64,000 bases of DNA from Bacteroidota bacterium (lineage in GTDB: Bacteria; Bacteroidota; Bacteroidia; UBA8524), in contig WBUH01000006.1 of NCBI GenBank assembly GCA_008933805.1, positions 1-64,000 on the forward strand, read 5' to 3'. Of this stretch, positions 33,777 to 42,635 are shown one piece after another. Made by a program: the position numbers and the translations under genes. Each line of letters starts with the position of its first letter. The first letter of the stretch is position 1. A model generated the notes under the pieces. That model was not told where the DNA came from and made no database searches. It saw only the letters and a list, made by a program, of their open reading frames with translations.

Positions 33777-34103
33777 TTAGCCTAACTTCTCATTATTCTT
33801 GTGGCGTTCGCTGTCGCGGCGGGTTTTCTTTTCCATGTTTTTTGCAAATGCCTCGGTTAGGTTCACTCCTGTTTGATTGGCAAGGCAAATAAGCACCCAC
33901 ATCACATCGGCCATTTCATCGGCAAGGTCTTTATCCTTTTCGCTTTCTTTAAAGCTTTGCTCACCGTATTTGCGAGCCATGATGCGGGCCAGCTCGCCTA
34001 CCTCTTCCATCAAAATGGCAGTATTGGTAAGCTCATTAAAATATCGCACTCCTGTGGTAGTAATCCATTGGTGCACCTGTTGCTGGGCTTCTTCAATTGT
34101 CAT
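33777..34103 (-). CDS. MazG-like nucleotide pyrophosphohydrolase
   Basis: A 108-residue protein. The ATG at 34103 (MTIEEAQQQVHQWITTTGVR) is chosen because a TACCTTTG box ends 4 nt upstream and the in-frame extension is not MazG-like. The metal-binding signature is complete: EEVGELARIM followed about 24 residues later by DLADEMADVMWVL, i.e. ExxE and ExxD. The single-domain form is typical of the MazG/iMazG-type hydrolases of canonical or aberrant NTPs. Housekeeping nucleotide clean-up is the likely role. Confidence 0.88.
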   Translation of the reverse strand: MTIEEAQQQVHQWITTTGVRYFNELTNTAILMEEVGELARIMARKYGEQSFKESEKDKDLADEMADVMWVLICLANQTGVNLTEAFAKNMEKKTRRDSERHKNNEKLG

Positions 34104-34107
34104 ACAA

Positions 34108-34115
34108 CAAAGGTA
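34108..34115 (-). promoter_or_regulatory. -7 box (TACCTTTG) for the MazG-like gene
   Basis: Minus strand TACCTTTG ends 4 nt before the ATG at 34103, supporting that start and a nearly leaderless mRNA. Confidence 0.55.
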
Positions 34116-34275
34116 TGAATTTATGCCTCGAAGGAATGAAACCATCGTTGGTGATGGAACATTAAACAATCTATCCATACTGGTCTTCCAAAACCTCAAC
34201 CAGATTATCACTTAGCCCGACGTTCCCAAAATCTCACTACTCCAAAAGGGAAGGGAAATGGGTCCCGTCCAACAT

Positions 34276-34309
34276 CCCGTCATTCCCAACTTGATTGGGA
34301 ATGACAGGG
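34276..34309. repeat. Dispersed hairpin repeat
   Basis: CCCGTCATTCCCA-ACTTGAT-TGGGAATGACAGGG, an imperfect palindrome. The same core (gtcattcccaacttgattggga) recurs at 57047 and 57382 in the larger repeat family. The 34212-34461 gap holds nothing else recognisable. Confidence 0.75.
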
Positions 34310-34461
34310 TGCTTGCAGTGCATCAACTTTCACTTACCCTATTGTGGAGGGTAAGTGCCGGAGCATTGAGCCAATAAACAATCAGGTAAGGGTCTTTCAA
34401 CAAGCTTAAGAAGCTTGGGGGGTATGTCCGTTTGGTTTGTATAGTACTATAAACCAACACT

Positions 34462-35367
34462 ATGAAACCTTTTTTACTAACCGCAGCATTGCTGGGGGTA
34501 ATTGCTGCGACTGCACAAAAAGACACTGCGCGCATGCAATTACTGCCCGAGCCCTCAAAGGCTGATTTTAGCATCAGCCCTGATTTTCCCACCCTTCGCA
34601 TGAGCCTTTTTGACAGTCGCTGGTACAATATGCTGGGCGGTAACGTGCCTTTAGTTAGCTATAAAACCCCTTGGGGTGATGCCTGTGCAGCTACTTCGGG
34701 GTATATAGAGCTTCACGATGTGGCACAGCAACAGTTTATGTCGTGGCAGTTGTGGCGGGGTAATTTCGGCCTCGATGTGTATTTCCTGCCTACGTTTGAA
34801 AGCACCCGTCATAGTCTTCGGTTAGGTATTAGTGCCCACCACGAAAGCCAGCACGCTACTGATTTTGAATCCTTTTCGGCGTATTGTCTTAAACAACCCG
34901 ATACTGCTTTCGATAATGGTTCGGCACGGTCGTTTGAATATTACGGATTGGAGGCTCGTGATGAATATACTACGCTAAACGAGGGTTTGATTTTTTATAA
35001 CCGTGCGCAGTTGCGCTACTTTACTGAGCCGTTGCTATACAATGCCATCCGCCAGCAAACATGGGCTTTTGCGCTTGAGTGCGGCATACGTTTTAGGGTT
35101 GCTGAAGAGGACGGGGTTTGGATTTACGCACAAGGGTTTTATGAAGCTATTTATAACAATTTTGTAGGTAAAAACAGCCTGTATAAAAGTAATAGAAATA
35201 AAGAACCCTTTAAATACCTGATGTGTGAAGCGGGTTTGTGGTTACGTCCCAAGGACAATGCCCGCAGTTTTAATTTTTTTATTAAATGGGGCACGTTTAA
35301 CGGGCGAGGACTTGATTTTACCCAACAATACACGGGCACCGGCTTGGGAATACGGTTTACTATGTGA
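34462..35367 (+). CDS. Outer-membrane-type hypothetical protein
   Basis: A 301-residue protein with a signal peptide (MKPFLLTAALLGVIAATAQ). The body consists of alternating amphipathic strands rich in aromatics (MSWQLWRGNFGLDVYFLP, HSLRLGISAHHESQHATDF, WAFALECGIRFRV, FFIKWGTFNGRGLDF) and ends TGLGIRFTM with a C-terminal hydrophobic-aromatic strand. This is the look of an outer-membrane beta-barrel, perhaps of the DUF1207 kind, though I cannot confirm it. A strong terminator follows. Confidence 0.7.
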   Translation: MKPFLLTAALLGVIAATAQKDTARMQLLPEPSKADFSISPDFPTLRMSLFDSRWYNMLGGNVPLVSYKTPWGDACAATSGYIELHDVAQQQFMSWQLWRGNFGLDVYFLPTFESTRHSLRLGISAHHESQHATDFESFSAYCLKQPDTAFDNGSARSFEYYGLEARDEYTTLNEGLIFYNRAQLRYFTEPLLYNAIRQQTWAFALECGIRFRVAEEDGVWIYAQGFYEAIYNNFVGKNSLYKSNRNKEPFKYLMCEAGLWLRPKDNARSFNFFIKWGTFNGRGLDFTQQYTGTGLGIRFTM

Positions 35368-35381
35368 GGGGTGTTTATTAT

Positions 35382-35421
35382 TTTTAACTTCATGAGTAGC
35401 TGGCTACTCATGAGGTTAAAA
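35382..35421. terminator. Bidirectional terminator between convergent genes
   Basis: TTAACTTCATGAGTAGC and GCTACTCATGAGGTTAA form a long stem with T- and A-tracts outside. It serves the outer-membrane gene on the plus strand and the 1627-residue gene on the minus strand. Confidence 0.88.
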
Positions 35422-35427
35422 TAAAAC

Positions 35428-38400
35428 CTAATATTTTATCGCTTTTGAAATACCAAGCACCACGCCTTTATCTGATTTGAAAGTAAACAATATTAATCCG
35501 CTTGGAATGCCATCAAGAGAAATTTGAGTAAGATTATCCGATAACTGGACTTGTTTTAAGAGCACCCCGCCACTGCTATAAATTTCTAACAGGGCATTAG
35601 GGTAATCATTCTCAATAGTTATAACGTTTGACCTAATTGGATTTGGATATGTATTAATGCCTTTTACAGGGTCGTAAAGTCTATCATTTCCAAGATTTAT
35701 TATGCTAATGGTATCAGAGAATGATTCACACATATTATTTGAAACAATCACTTGGTAAAGACCATTACTTGTTGCTGAATAAAAGCTATCGGTTGCACCG
35801 TTAATTCTATTACCATCTAAAACCCATTGGTTGTTTTTGTTTGAACTACTGAAAAGTGTAAAACTTAGTCTTTGAATAGTTGGTTTTGCAGGGTATTGAT
35901 ATACATTAATTTGCTGAGGTTGAGTAGAAGTATCGCACCCTTCTGGTGTTTTAACAACTAACGAGTAGACTCCGCTTTGCCTAACAAAAATCCTAGAAGA
36001 GGATTCTTGTAATAACGTAGTATCCTTATACCAAAGGAACGAAACATTTGGGCTGGCTGTTGCAATAATTTCAGTGCTGTCGTCCTCACAAAAGGCTGTA
36101 TCAGAAGCAACAAAAGAAGCGGTCGGGTTCAAAAAAACTTTTACAGGCTTAATAGAGGAGTCCTTACACTGATGAATAGTGTTTACTAGTAATTTAACCG
36201 TATAATTTCCGGAAGTATTAAATCTTTTACTTGTTCTTACCCCTGCATCATTACTCCCGTCACTAAAACCCCATAGCCTGCTTGTGCTATCAACATGGGA
36301 AACTGTATCGGTAAAAATAAAATTGTTCTTATTGACACACTGTTCTTCTTTATTTATTGAAAATGAAGCCGATGGTGAGTTAAAAACATACACACTATCA
36401 TACGCAGTGTCTGAACAATATACTCTTCTTGCAATAAGGCCTATATGGTACTTACCCTCCTTTGTATAGCTTTTAGAATATAATGCTAAAGTATCCGTTA
36501 CCATTGAGTCCCCTGTAAGCCATAACCTTGAATACAAACTGTCTTGACTATCAGAAGAGTCGCTAAACAGAAAAAGATTATTGTTAAAACATTGGGTAGG
36601 AGTGTTATTGTTTATTGTTGCTGTCGGCGATTTTCCGAAATGAAATTGTCTTTCAAGTGAATCTTTGCAGCCATCAACAGAAACTACCAGCTGTATTTTA
36701 GTGCTCCCTTCTGTTAAATACGACTTTGCAGCATTCAAGGAGGTTGCTGTTGTTCCATCTGAAAACTTCCACAAACGGGATACAGAACCAACAGCATTTT
36801 TTATTTTAGAAGTATCTGATAATGTAACATTGTATGGTGTTTCGCAAAATAAAGTATCGTTTGCAGTAAAGCCTACTCCAAGCGTTACATTAGATATTCT
36901 TAATAACTGTCCATTATCATCGGCTATTAAGGCAGGATTACTACTTCGTACGCGAACTCTGTACTTGTTTCCGGCAGGTAGATTTGATGGCAATTTTGCA
37001 ACTATACTGCCACTCCTATTCTGATATGCACTACCAATAATTACCGGGTTAGAGAAACAACCATCAGCGTCACTTAGCTCAACTGTGAAAACATTACCAC
37101 CGTTAGCTCCATATCTAATACTGTATGGAACGGTTATAGATGTACCGGGACAGTTTAACGTTGTTGAAACATTATTTGTTTCTAATTTATTTTTGATATT
37201 AATCCTAAAAAAATTTTTATAGGTGTAATATGGATTAAATGTTGCTACGCCGCTTGTATAAACCTTATCGTCGCTAACAAAAACACTGGCCATATCGTAA
37301 TCGGGATGAAACTTCATTGGCTCCCATCCCGATAAAACTTTCCCTAGCCCGGTATCAACTGCCGCAAATCCTTTATACGTTTCTCCGCCAACAAAAACCT
37401 GAAGCCCAGCGATAAAGATAATACCTTCATATCCGTCAATACCGCGAACTAAAGCAGTTGTATTGGGATTCCAGCTTTTCAAGGCTCCTGTTTTGGTATC
37501 AAAGGCCGCAACGTTATTCCTTGTTTGCCCATTAATTGTATTAAATAAGCCACCTACGTATAACACTTCATTATGTATTTTAAGGCATTGTACTGTAGCA
37601 CTTGAACTCATATTTGCATTCCAGCCGGTAAGTGCTTTTGTGTTCAGATTTAAAGCGGCTATACAATTACGAGTTTGGCCGGCAACTGTTGTAAAACGAC
37701 CTCCGACATATAATGTGTTATTAAAAGAGGTTATAGCATTAATATAGTTGGAGAAAGATACGTTAAAGGAAGTGAGGCTACCCGAAGATAGATTTAACTC
37801 AGCCAAGCTTTTTCTGGAAATACCATTAATAGTAGTAAACCCACCACCCATAAAAAGAGAGTTTCCAATTTTATGCAGAGATGTTACAGTACCATCAAAT
37901 AAAAGATTCAGACTTTCTAGTTTACCACTGTTAAAATTTAGTGACGCAAAGCAGGTGCGTTTTTCGCCTGCAACTGTATCAAATGAACCTGAAATGTATA
38001 AGAAACTGTCATTAACTGCAATTGACGATAATCCATATTTATTTATATATGGACGTAGAGGTAGAACCGCACCCGTTTTAGTGTTAATTGCGGCAAGTTT
38101 AGTTCTTTTATACCCGCCAATAGCGGTGAAAAGCCCCCCAACATACACACCCTTTTTACTATCGGCAACAGTAAATGCCTTGTCTAGTACATCTGTCCCC
38201 CAATCGACTATTGCGTTTGTTTTAATATTAATAGCTGCCAGATAATTCTTTGTATTACCATTTACTTTATTGAAACTACCGGCAAAGTAAAGAGTGTCTC
38301 CATGCATTGCTATTTCTGATACAATATCATTAATGAGAGGTGGAGAAAAATTTGTTACTGCTGTGGTATTAATATTAATTGAAGCAATACTTCTTCTGCT

Positions 38401-40311
38401 TACACCCCCTACAAAACCGAACTTTCCGCATAGAAATAATGTATCTCCTACACCAAGCATATTATAAACAGTACCTGAAACTTGGGGATTCCATGAAGTT
38501 AACAAAGTTTTGGATGGAATATCAAAAGCTTTTAGCTTACCGGCATACTCTGCTACTATTAATTTGTCCTTGTTAACATAGAAAGTAGTAATCGAGCTTG
38601 AAAGCACCTCGGTCCAACCGGTTTCTTTTCCTGTAGAAATATCTACTTCGGTAAAGACATCGGAAGTACCGCCAGAAAAACCCTTTAACAGATATGCTCT
38701 ATTTCCACTAAGCTCTATCTGGCTTTTAACATTTAACGGATGCCAATCTAAGAGCTTGTTTTGTTTTAAATCAACCGAATAGGCACTATTTCTCGGAGCA
38801 CCGCCAACAGTAGTAAAACTACCGCCAATAGCAATTTTGCCGTTACCAACAATAACTTTGTAAACCCATGGAAAATCAGCTCCATATTCATGAGCTGTAA
38901 TATTCTTAGAGAAAAAATCGTATTGTGCTGTATAGGCATTTACGGATGCGACGCATCTCACTTTATTACTTCCTACACTATCAAAAAATCCACCGATGAT
39001 TAATGAGCTATCAACGAATGACATAGAAGAAACCGCTGCGTTATGACTTAAATTAGCATTCCATGGTAATAAAGCATAGGTTGTCGGGTCAAAAACTGCA
39101 ATGCCGTTTCTTATAGTGTTGAAGTTTGACCTAAGAAATTTTCCGCACACATAAATCTTATTATCCTTTACTGCAATATCATATACATCGTCGCTCAGTC
39201 CTAAAATAGCTACTCTATCCAGCATACCTGTGCTTAGGTCATAGCTTACTAAACGGTTAAAGTTGGTTGCGTAAACATATCTGAAAGCACCCCCAACATA
39301 TAACATATTATTCCAAACACATAAGGCATGAATGCTTTCTATCGGATCTGGAGTCCATGATGTTGCTGAACCGTTTGACAAACTAACTTGCGCCAAATAT
39401 TTTCTATTTTGTCCTCCTATGGCAGTAAAGCCTCCTGCAACAATAGCGGTGTTGTTGTAAAATGCAATTTGATTCACCGGAGCATTAGGGGCAGGATTCC
39501 ACGATTTTAATAATCCTGTGTTTAAATCAACCGCTACTAAGTATTTTCTGCTCTGTCCAAAAACTTTGCTAAACCAGCCACAGATGTATGCTGTATTATT
39601 ATGAATTTTAACAATATTTACTCCCGAATCTAATTGAGGGTCCCATGCTAATAAGTTCCCTTCACAGTCAAGTCGGGCAATGTATTTTTGCTCCTTTTCG
39701 CCCACCTTAGTAAATGAGCCAACTACAAACCAACCCCCATCAGGTTCAGGATATATATCATAAACTGGCCCATTAAATGTTGGCACATTTGCACTAATTT
39801 TCTTCGTTTGAGCATCAAAAAGAGCAAACCTATTTTGCTGGTACTGCCCTACTATAGAGAAATTTCCTGCAACATAAAGAGTATCATTTCTAAGCGCAAA
39901 ATCGGATATACTTCCATTTGTGCCATAGTTACTTAATAGCGATGTTACCTTTCCGGAACTATCAATGTGAGCGACATTATTTCTAACTGAATCCCCAACT
40001 TTGCTGAAAGATCCGCCTATAAAAAAGCCATCGTTTCCATCAGAAATAACTTTTGATACTGCTCCGTTTGGCTTGGGCCATGTTCCGTTTACTCCGGCAT
40101 TATTATGAGCGACTAATCCGCCAAAAGTACTGCTACTATCACCCCCATACACCTTTGAAAAATTTCCTCCAATAAAAAGAGTATCTCCCTTTTTTGCATA
40201 TGTTGAAATCGTCCCGTCAGTTTGAGTAAAATCAAGATCAACCGTTTGTGATTTTAAACTATTGCTAACTAAAGATATAAGAAAAACAAAAGGTAATAGG
40301 TATTTATTCAT
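35428..40311 (-). CDS. Giant T9SS protein with about 45-residue propeller repeats and PKD-like domains
   Basis: A 1627-residue secreted protein. Signal peptide MNKYLLPFVFLISLVSNSLK. Residues about 30-1080 are many copies of an about 45-residue unit of the form LYVGGRFTTVAGQTRNCIAA followed by LNLNTKALTGWN, a delta-60/PQQ-like propeller family. Residues about 1080-1500 include Ig/PKD-like units (SRLWKFSDGTTATSLNAAKS). The C-terminus is a T9SS type A domain: KGINTYPNPIRSNVITIEND, LEIYSSGGVLLKQV, IPSGLILFTF and SKAIKY. Structural or adhesive surface role inferred. Confidence 0.9.
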   Translation of the reverse strand: MNKYLLPFVFLISLVSNSLKSQTVDLDFTQTDGTISTYAKKGDTLFIGGNFSKVYGGDSSSTFGGLVAHNNAGVNGTWPKPNGAVSKVISDGNDGFFIGGSFSKVGDSVRNNVAHIDSSGKVTSLLSNYGTNGSISDFALRNDTLYVAGNFSIVGQYQQNRFALFDAQTKKISANVPTFNGPVYDIYPEPDGGWFVVGSFTKVGEKEQKYIARLDCEGNLLAWDPQLDSGVNIVKIHNNTAYICGWFSKVFGQSRKYLVAVDLNTGLLKSWNPAPNAPVNQIAFYNNTAIVAGGFTAIGGQNRKYLAQVSLSNGSATSWTPDPIESIHALCVWNNMLYVGGAFRYVYATNFNRLVSYDLSTGMLDRVAILGLSDDVYDIAVKDNKIYVCGKFLRSNFNTIRNGIAVFDPTTYALLPWNANLSHNAAVSSMSFVDSSLIIGGFFDSVGSNKVRCVASVNAYTAQYDFFSKNITAHEYGADFPWVYKVIVGNGKIAIGGSFTTVGGAPRNSAYSVDLKQNKLLDWHPLNVKSQIELSGNRAYLLKGFSGGTSDVFTEVDISTGKETGWTEVLSSSITTFYVNKDKLIVAEYAGKLKAFDIPSKTLLTSWNPQVSGTVYNMLGVGDTLFLCGKFGFVGGVSRRSIASININTTAVTNFSPPLINDIVSEIAMHGDTLYFAGSFNKVNGNTKNYLAAINIKTNAIVDWGTDVLDKAFTVADSKKGVYVGGLFTAIGGYKRTKLAAINTKTGAVLPLRPYINKYGLSSIAVNDSFLYISGSFDTVAGEKRTCFASLNFNSGKLESLNLLFDGTVTSLHKIGNSLFMGGGFTTINGISRKSLAELNLSSGSLTSFNVSFSNYINAITSFNNTLYVGGRFTTVAGQTRNCIAALNLNTKALTGWNANMSSSATVQCLKIHNEVLYVGGLFNTINGQTRNNVAAFDTKTGALKSWNPNTTALVRGIDGYEGIIFIAGLQVFVGGETYKGFAAVDTGLGKVLSGWEPMKFHPDYDMASVFVSDDKVYTSGVATFNPYYTYKNFFRINIKNKLETNNVSTTLNCPGTSITVPYSIRYGANGGNVFTVELSDADGCFSNPVIIGSAYQNRSGSIVAKLPSNLPAGNKYRVRVRSSNPALIADDNGQLLRISNVTLGVGFTANDTLFCETPYNVTLSDTSKIKNAVGSVSRLWKFSDGTTATSLNAAKSYLTEGSTKIQLVVSVDGCKDSLERQFHFGKSPTATINNNTPTQCFNNNLFLFSDSSDSQDSLYSRLWLTGDSMVTDTLALYSKSYTKEGKYHIGLIARRVYCSDTAYDSVYVFNSPSASFSINKEEQCVNKNNFIFTDTVSHVDSTSRLWGFSDGSNDAGVRTSKRFNTSGNYTVKLLVNTIHQCKDSSIKPVKVFLNPTASFVASDTAFCEDDSTEIIATASPNVSFLWYKDTTLLQESSSRIFVRQSGVYSLVVKTPEGCDTSTQPQQINVYQYPAKPTIQRLSFTLFSSSNKNNQWVLDGNRINGATDSFYSATSNGLYQVIVSNNMCESFSDTISIINLGNDRLYDPVKGINTYPNPIRSNVITIENDYPNALLEIYSSGGVLLKQVQLSDNLTQISLDGIPSGLILFTFKSDKGVVLGISKAIKY

Positions 40312-40496
40312 GTGTAATTTAAACCCGCAAATTAGCTAAATTCTTAAAAAGACTTTTCGTTTATCGATGAACGAACAGCATATGATGTGTTAAAGGATTG
40401 CCCAATTTTTCTAAACAATTAATGCCTGTTTTAATTGATACAAATAATAGCCATCTCTTAATAACGTAGGGTTTATATACCCGACGATGGGTACAG

Positions 40497-40614
40497 TTTA
40501 ACTCACCCCAAAGTGTTAGAAAGACAATAATTACCCAACTTTTCCCTCTCTACATTTTAGAGAGGGCCGACTATTGGCTTTGGTCAGAGTGCTGGTACTC
40601 GAGGGGAGTTAAAA
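40497..40614. mobile_element. MITE-like element, copy A
   Basis: 118 bp bounded by terminal inverted repeats TTTAACTCACCCC and GGGGAGTTAAAA, with an internal stem CCCTCTC / GAGAGGG. Shares most of its length with copies B and C. The stop codon of the DUF559 frame lies in its right terminal repeat. Confidence 0.8.
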
Positions 40615-40973
40615 CACGGCACTTAACTTCTCCAAAAACCCCCTTGTGTTTTTTACCTCCTCATTTTTAAAACGTACAATAGTCAATCCCATTTCGGCAA
40701 TTATTTTATCGCGGTGTTTATCATAATCTTTTTGAAAGTCATGGATAGTGCCATCTAACTCTATCACTAACTTTTTATCCGCACAATAAAAGTCAGCAAT
40801 GAAAAACAATTTACGGGTATCATAATTTCCGTATATGATAGGGTATTGTCTCAAAAACTTTAGCCCCATAAATTTACGGTTGCGCAATAATTCCCAAACA
40901 ATCTTTTCGGAAGGGGTGCTACGCTTTCTTAAATCCCGACAAAACTCTTTAATAGATTTCGCTTGCTATCCAT
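40609..40973 (-). pseudogene. DUF559 (Vsr-like) endonuclease gene with a 5' frameshift
   Basis: The frame is open from 40965 to 40609 and reads IKEFCRDLRKRSTPSEKIVW, then ELLRNRKFMGLKFLRQYPI, FFIADFYCADKKLVIELDG and IIAEMGLTIVRFKNEEV. This matches the DUF559 family of Vsr/restriction-like nucleases, with D, ELDG and the late RF strand. It has no ATG in frame near its beginning. An ATG at 40973 in another frame reads MDSKRNLLKS, the usual N-terminal look of the family, so one base is probably lost or gained near 40935-40950. ORF finders would start at an internal ATG or other codon at 40887. It sits between MITE copies A and B. Confidence 0.75.
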
Positions 40974-40997
40974 TGTGTTAATTGATAGCGTTAATTC

Positions 40998-41117
40998 TTT
41001 TAACTCACCCCAAAGTAAAAGTTAGCAAGACTCACCCAACATTCACCCTCTCTAAATTTTAGAGAGGGCCGACTATTGACTTTGGTTAGAGTGCTGGTAT
41101 TCGAGGGTGAGTTAAAA
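40998..41117. mobile_element. MITE-like element, copy B
   Basis: 120 bp with terminal repeats TTTTAACTCACCC and GGGTGAGTTAAAA, a perfect 13-bp match, and an internal stem CCCTCTCTAAA / TTTAGAGAGGG. Confidence 0.85.
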
Positions 41118-41141
41118 CAAGGATTAATATTTGGCAAAGAT

Positions 41142-41765
41142 TTAGTTTCCCGTTTCAGTATTATTAAATGTTGTATTACCAGACACGGTAGTGAAGTCAT
41201 CTGTTTGGGATTTATTACCGTCGTAAATTATTGATACACCTTTTTCAGAGATGATTCCACTGTGTTTTTTTGGAATATCTTTTATAAGAAAATACTCTTC
41301 TTCGCGCTTTGTTACTTTAACATTCTTAATATCTTTTTTCAATTTATGTACTGCCTTTTCAAATTCTTCAAAAAAACATTCTAATACTAATATTATTTTA
41401 CCGTCTCTCTCATTTAAATGATCTTTTTGAGAAGCATTACTTATCTGCATAGATGTTAAGTAAAACTTGTCACCGGGTCGATATTGATGAATTAAAGGGC
41501 AACGTAAATCGGCGTATAATAATTTATTATTTGTTTTATACCAGTTTTTATTAAAATATTTCAATCCATTTTTAAATCTTATTTCAGACATTCTTTCTTG
41601 ACTGAAATTCTCCGTATCTTTAAAGCTCCCTAAAAATTCTATCCCAATAACCAATACAATAAAAGCCACAAAATCGTTATTGCTTTCTAATAGTCCTTTA
41701 ATATCTGTAATAATTGTATCAAGATGTTCAGGGGAAATTGTGATAGAGGTGGTTTTACTTTTCAT
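41142..41765 (-). CDS. Hypothetical protein with possible HEPN-type RxxxxH motif
   Basis: A 207-residue, AT-rich, helical protein. Residues about 30-55 are hydrophobic (DFVAFIVLVIGIEFLGSF). LLYADLRCPLIHQYRPGD near residue 92 contains R-x4-H, the catalytic pattern of HEPN RNases, here inside a helix-like context. The C-terminus is Thr/Asn/Gly-rich (DDFTTVSGNTTFNNTETGN), similar in style to the amyloid-like tails seen in prokaryotic conflict proteins. HEPN assignment is inference from one motif. It lies between MITE copies B and C. Confidence 0.55.
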   Translation of the reverse strand: MKSKTTSITISPEHLDTIITDIKGLLESNNDFVAFIVLVIGIEFLGSFKDTENFSQERMSEIRFKNGLKYFNKNWYKTNNKLLYADLRCPLIHQYRPGDKFYLTSMQISNASQKDHLNERDGKIILVLECFFEEFEKAVHKLKKDIKNVKVTKREEEYFLIKDIPKKHSGIISEKGVSIIYDGNKSQTDDFTTVSGNTTFNNTETGN

Positions 41766-41838
41766 AGTAAAAATTAATTATCAAAGATAAATGTTAAAAA
41801 CAATTTCTGATATACAACCAAAAAGTACAATCAACTAT

Positions 41839-41956
41839 TTTTAACTCACCCCAAAGTAAAAGTTAGCAACCATTCCCCAACTTCCCCCTCTCTAAAATTT
41901 AGAGAGGGGCGACTGTAGGGCTAGGTTAGCGTACCGATAATCGAGGGTGAGTTAAA
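41839..41956. mobile_element. MITE-like element, copy C
   Basis: 118 bp with terminal repeats TTTTAACTCACCCC and GGGTGAGTTAAA and internal stem CCCTCTCTAAA / TTTAGAGAGGG. Same orientation as A and B. Confidence 0.85.
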
Positions 41957-42002
41957 CAAATCTCCAAATCAAAAATCTCAAATTCCCAATCCCCCAAATC
42001 CC

Positions 42003-42010
42003 TACCTTTG
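42003..42010 (+). promoter_or_regulatory. -7 box (TACCTTTG) for recR
   Basis: TACCTTTG ends 7 nt before the recR ATG at 42018: a nearly leaderless start. Confidence 0.55.
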
Positions 42011-42017
42011 CTTCATT

Positions 42018-42623
42018 ATGCAGTTTCCGTCGCAAACACTTGAGCAGTTGGTGAACCAGTTTGCAAAATTCCCCGGCATTGGCAAAAAAACAGCCCTGCG
42101 CATGGCGTTGTTTATGCTGAAGCAACCCGATAACGAGGTGCGGGAGATGGGCGAGGTAATCTCTACCCTGAAAGAAAATATTAAATACTGCCAAGAGTGC
42201 GGCAATGTGAGCGATAACGACATTTGCGAAATATGCGCCGACCACCGTCGCGATCATACAACCCTTTGTATTGTAGAAGACCTTCGCGACGTGATAGCCA
42301 TTGAAAACACAGGCCAGTACACAGGCATCTACCACGTGCTGGGCGGCATGATTGCCCCCGCTGACGGTATTGGTCCCGACGACCTAAACATGAATAGCCT
42401 GCCCGAACGTATTGCCAAAAACGACGTCAAAGAGATAGTGATGGCACTTAATGCAACCGTTGAAGGCGATACCACCGTGTTTTATCTAAGTAAAAAACTA
42501 AAAGGCACGGGTGTAAACATCAGTACGCTTTCCAAAGGCATTGCCGTGGGCGGCGAACTGGAATATGCCGATGAGATTACACTCGGTCGCTCTATACTTA
42601 ACCGTGTGCCTTACCAAATTTAG
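42018..42623 (+). CDS. recR: Recombination mediator protein RecR
   Basis: A 201-residue protein of standard length. It has an N-terminal helix-hairpin-helix (FAKFPGIGKKTALRMALFML), a zinc finger with CQECGNVSDNDICEIC near residue 56, and a Toprim domain starting TTLCIVEDLRDVIAIENTGQ near 80, with VLGGMIAPADGIGPDDLN. It ends in the usual EITLGRSILNRVPYQI. With RecO (and RecF) it loads RecA on gapped single-stranded DNA. It sits 12 nt upstream of the glycosyltransferase gene. Confidence 0.97.
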   Translation: MQFPSQTLEQLVNQFAKFPGIGKKTALRMALFMLKQPDNEVREMGEVISTLKENIKYCQECGNVSDNDICEICADHRRDHTTLCIVEDLRDVIAIENTGQYTGIYHVLGGMIAPADGIGPDDLNMNSLPERIAKNDVKEIVMALNATVEGDTTVFYLSKKLKGTGVNISTLSKGIAVGGELEYADEITLGRSILNRVPYQI

Positions 42624-42635
42624 TATCTTGCCTGC

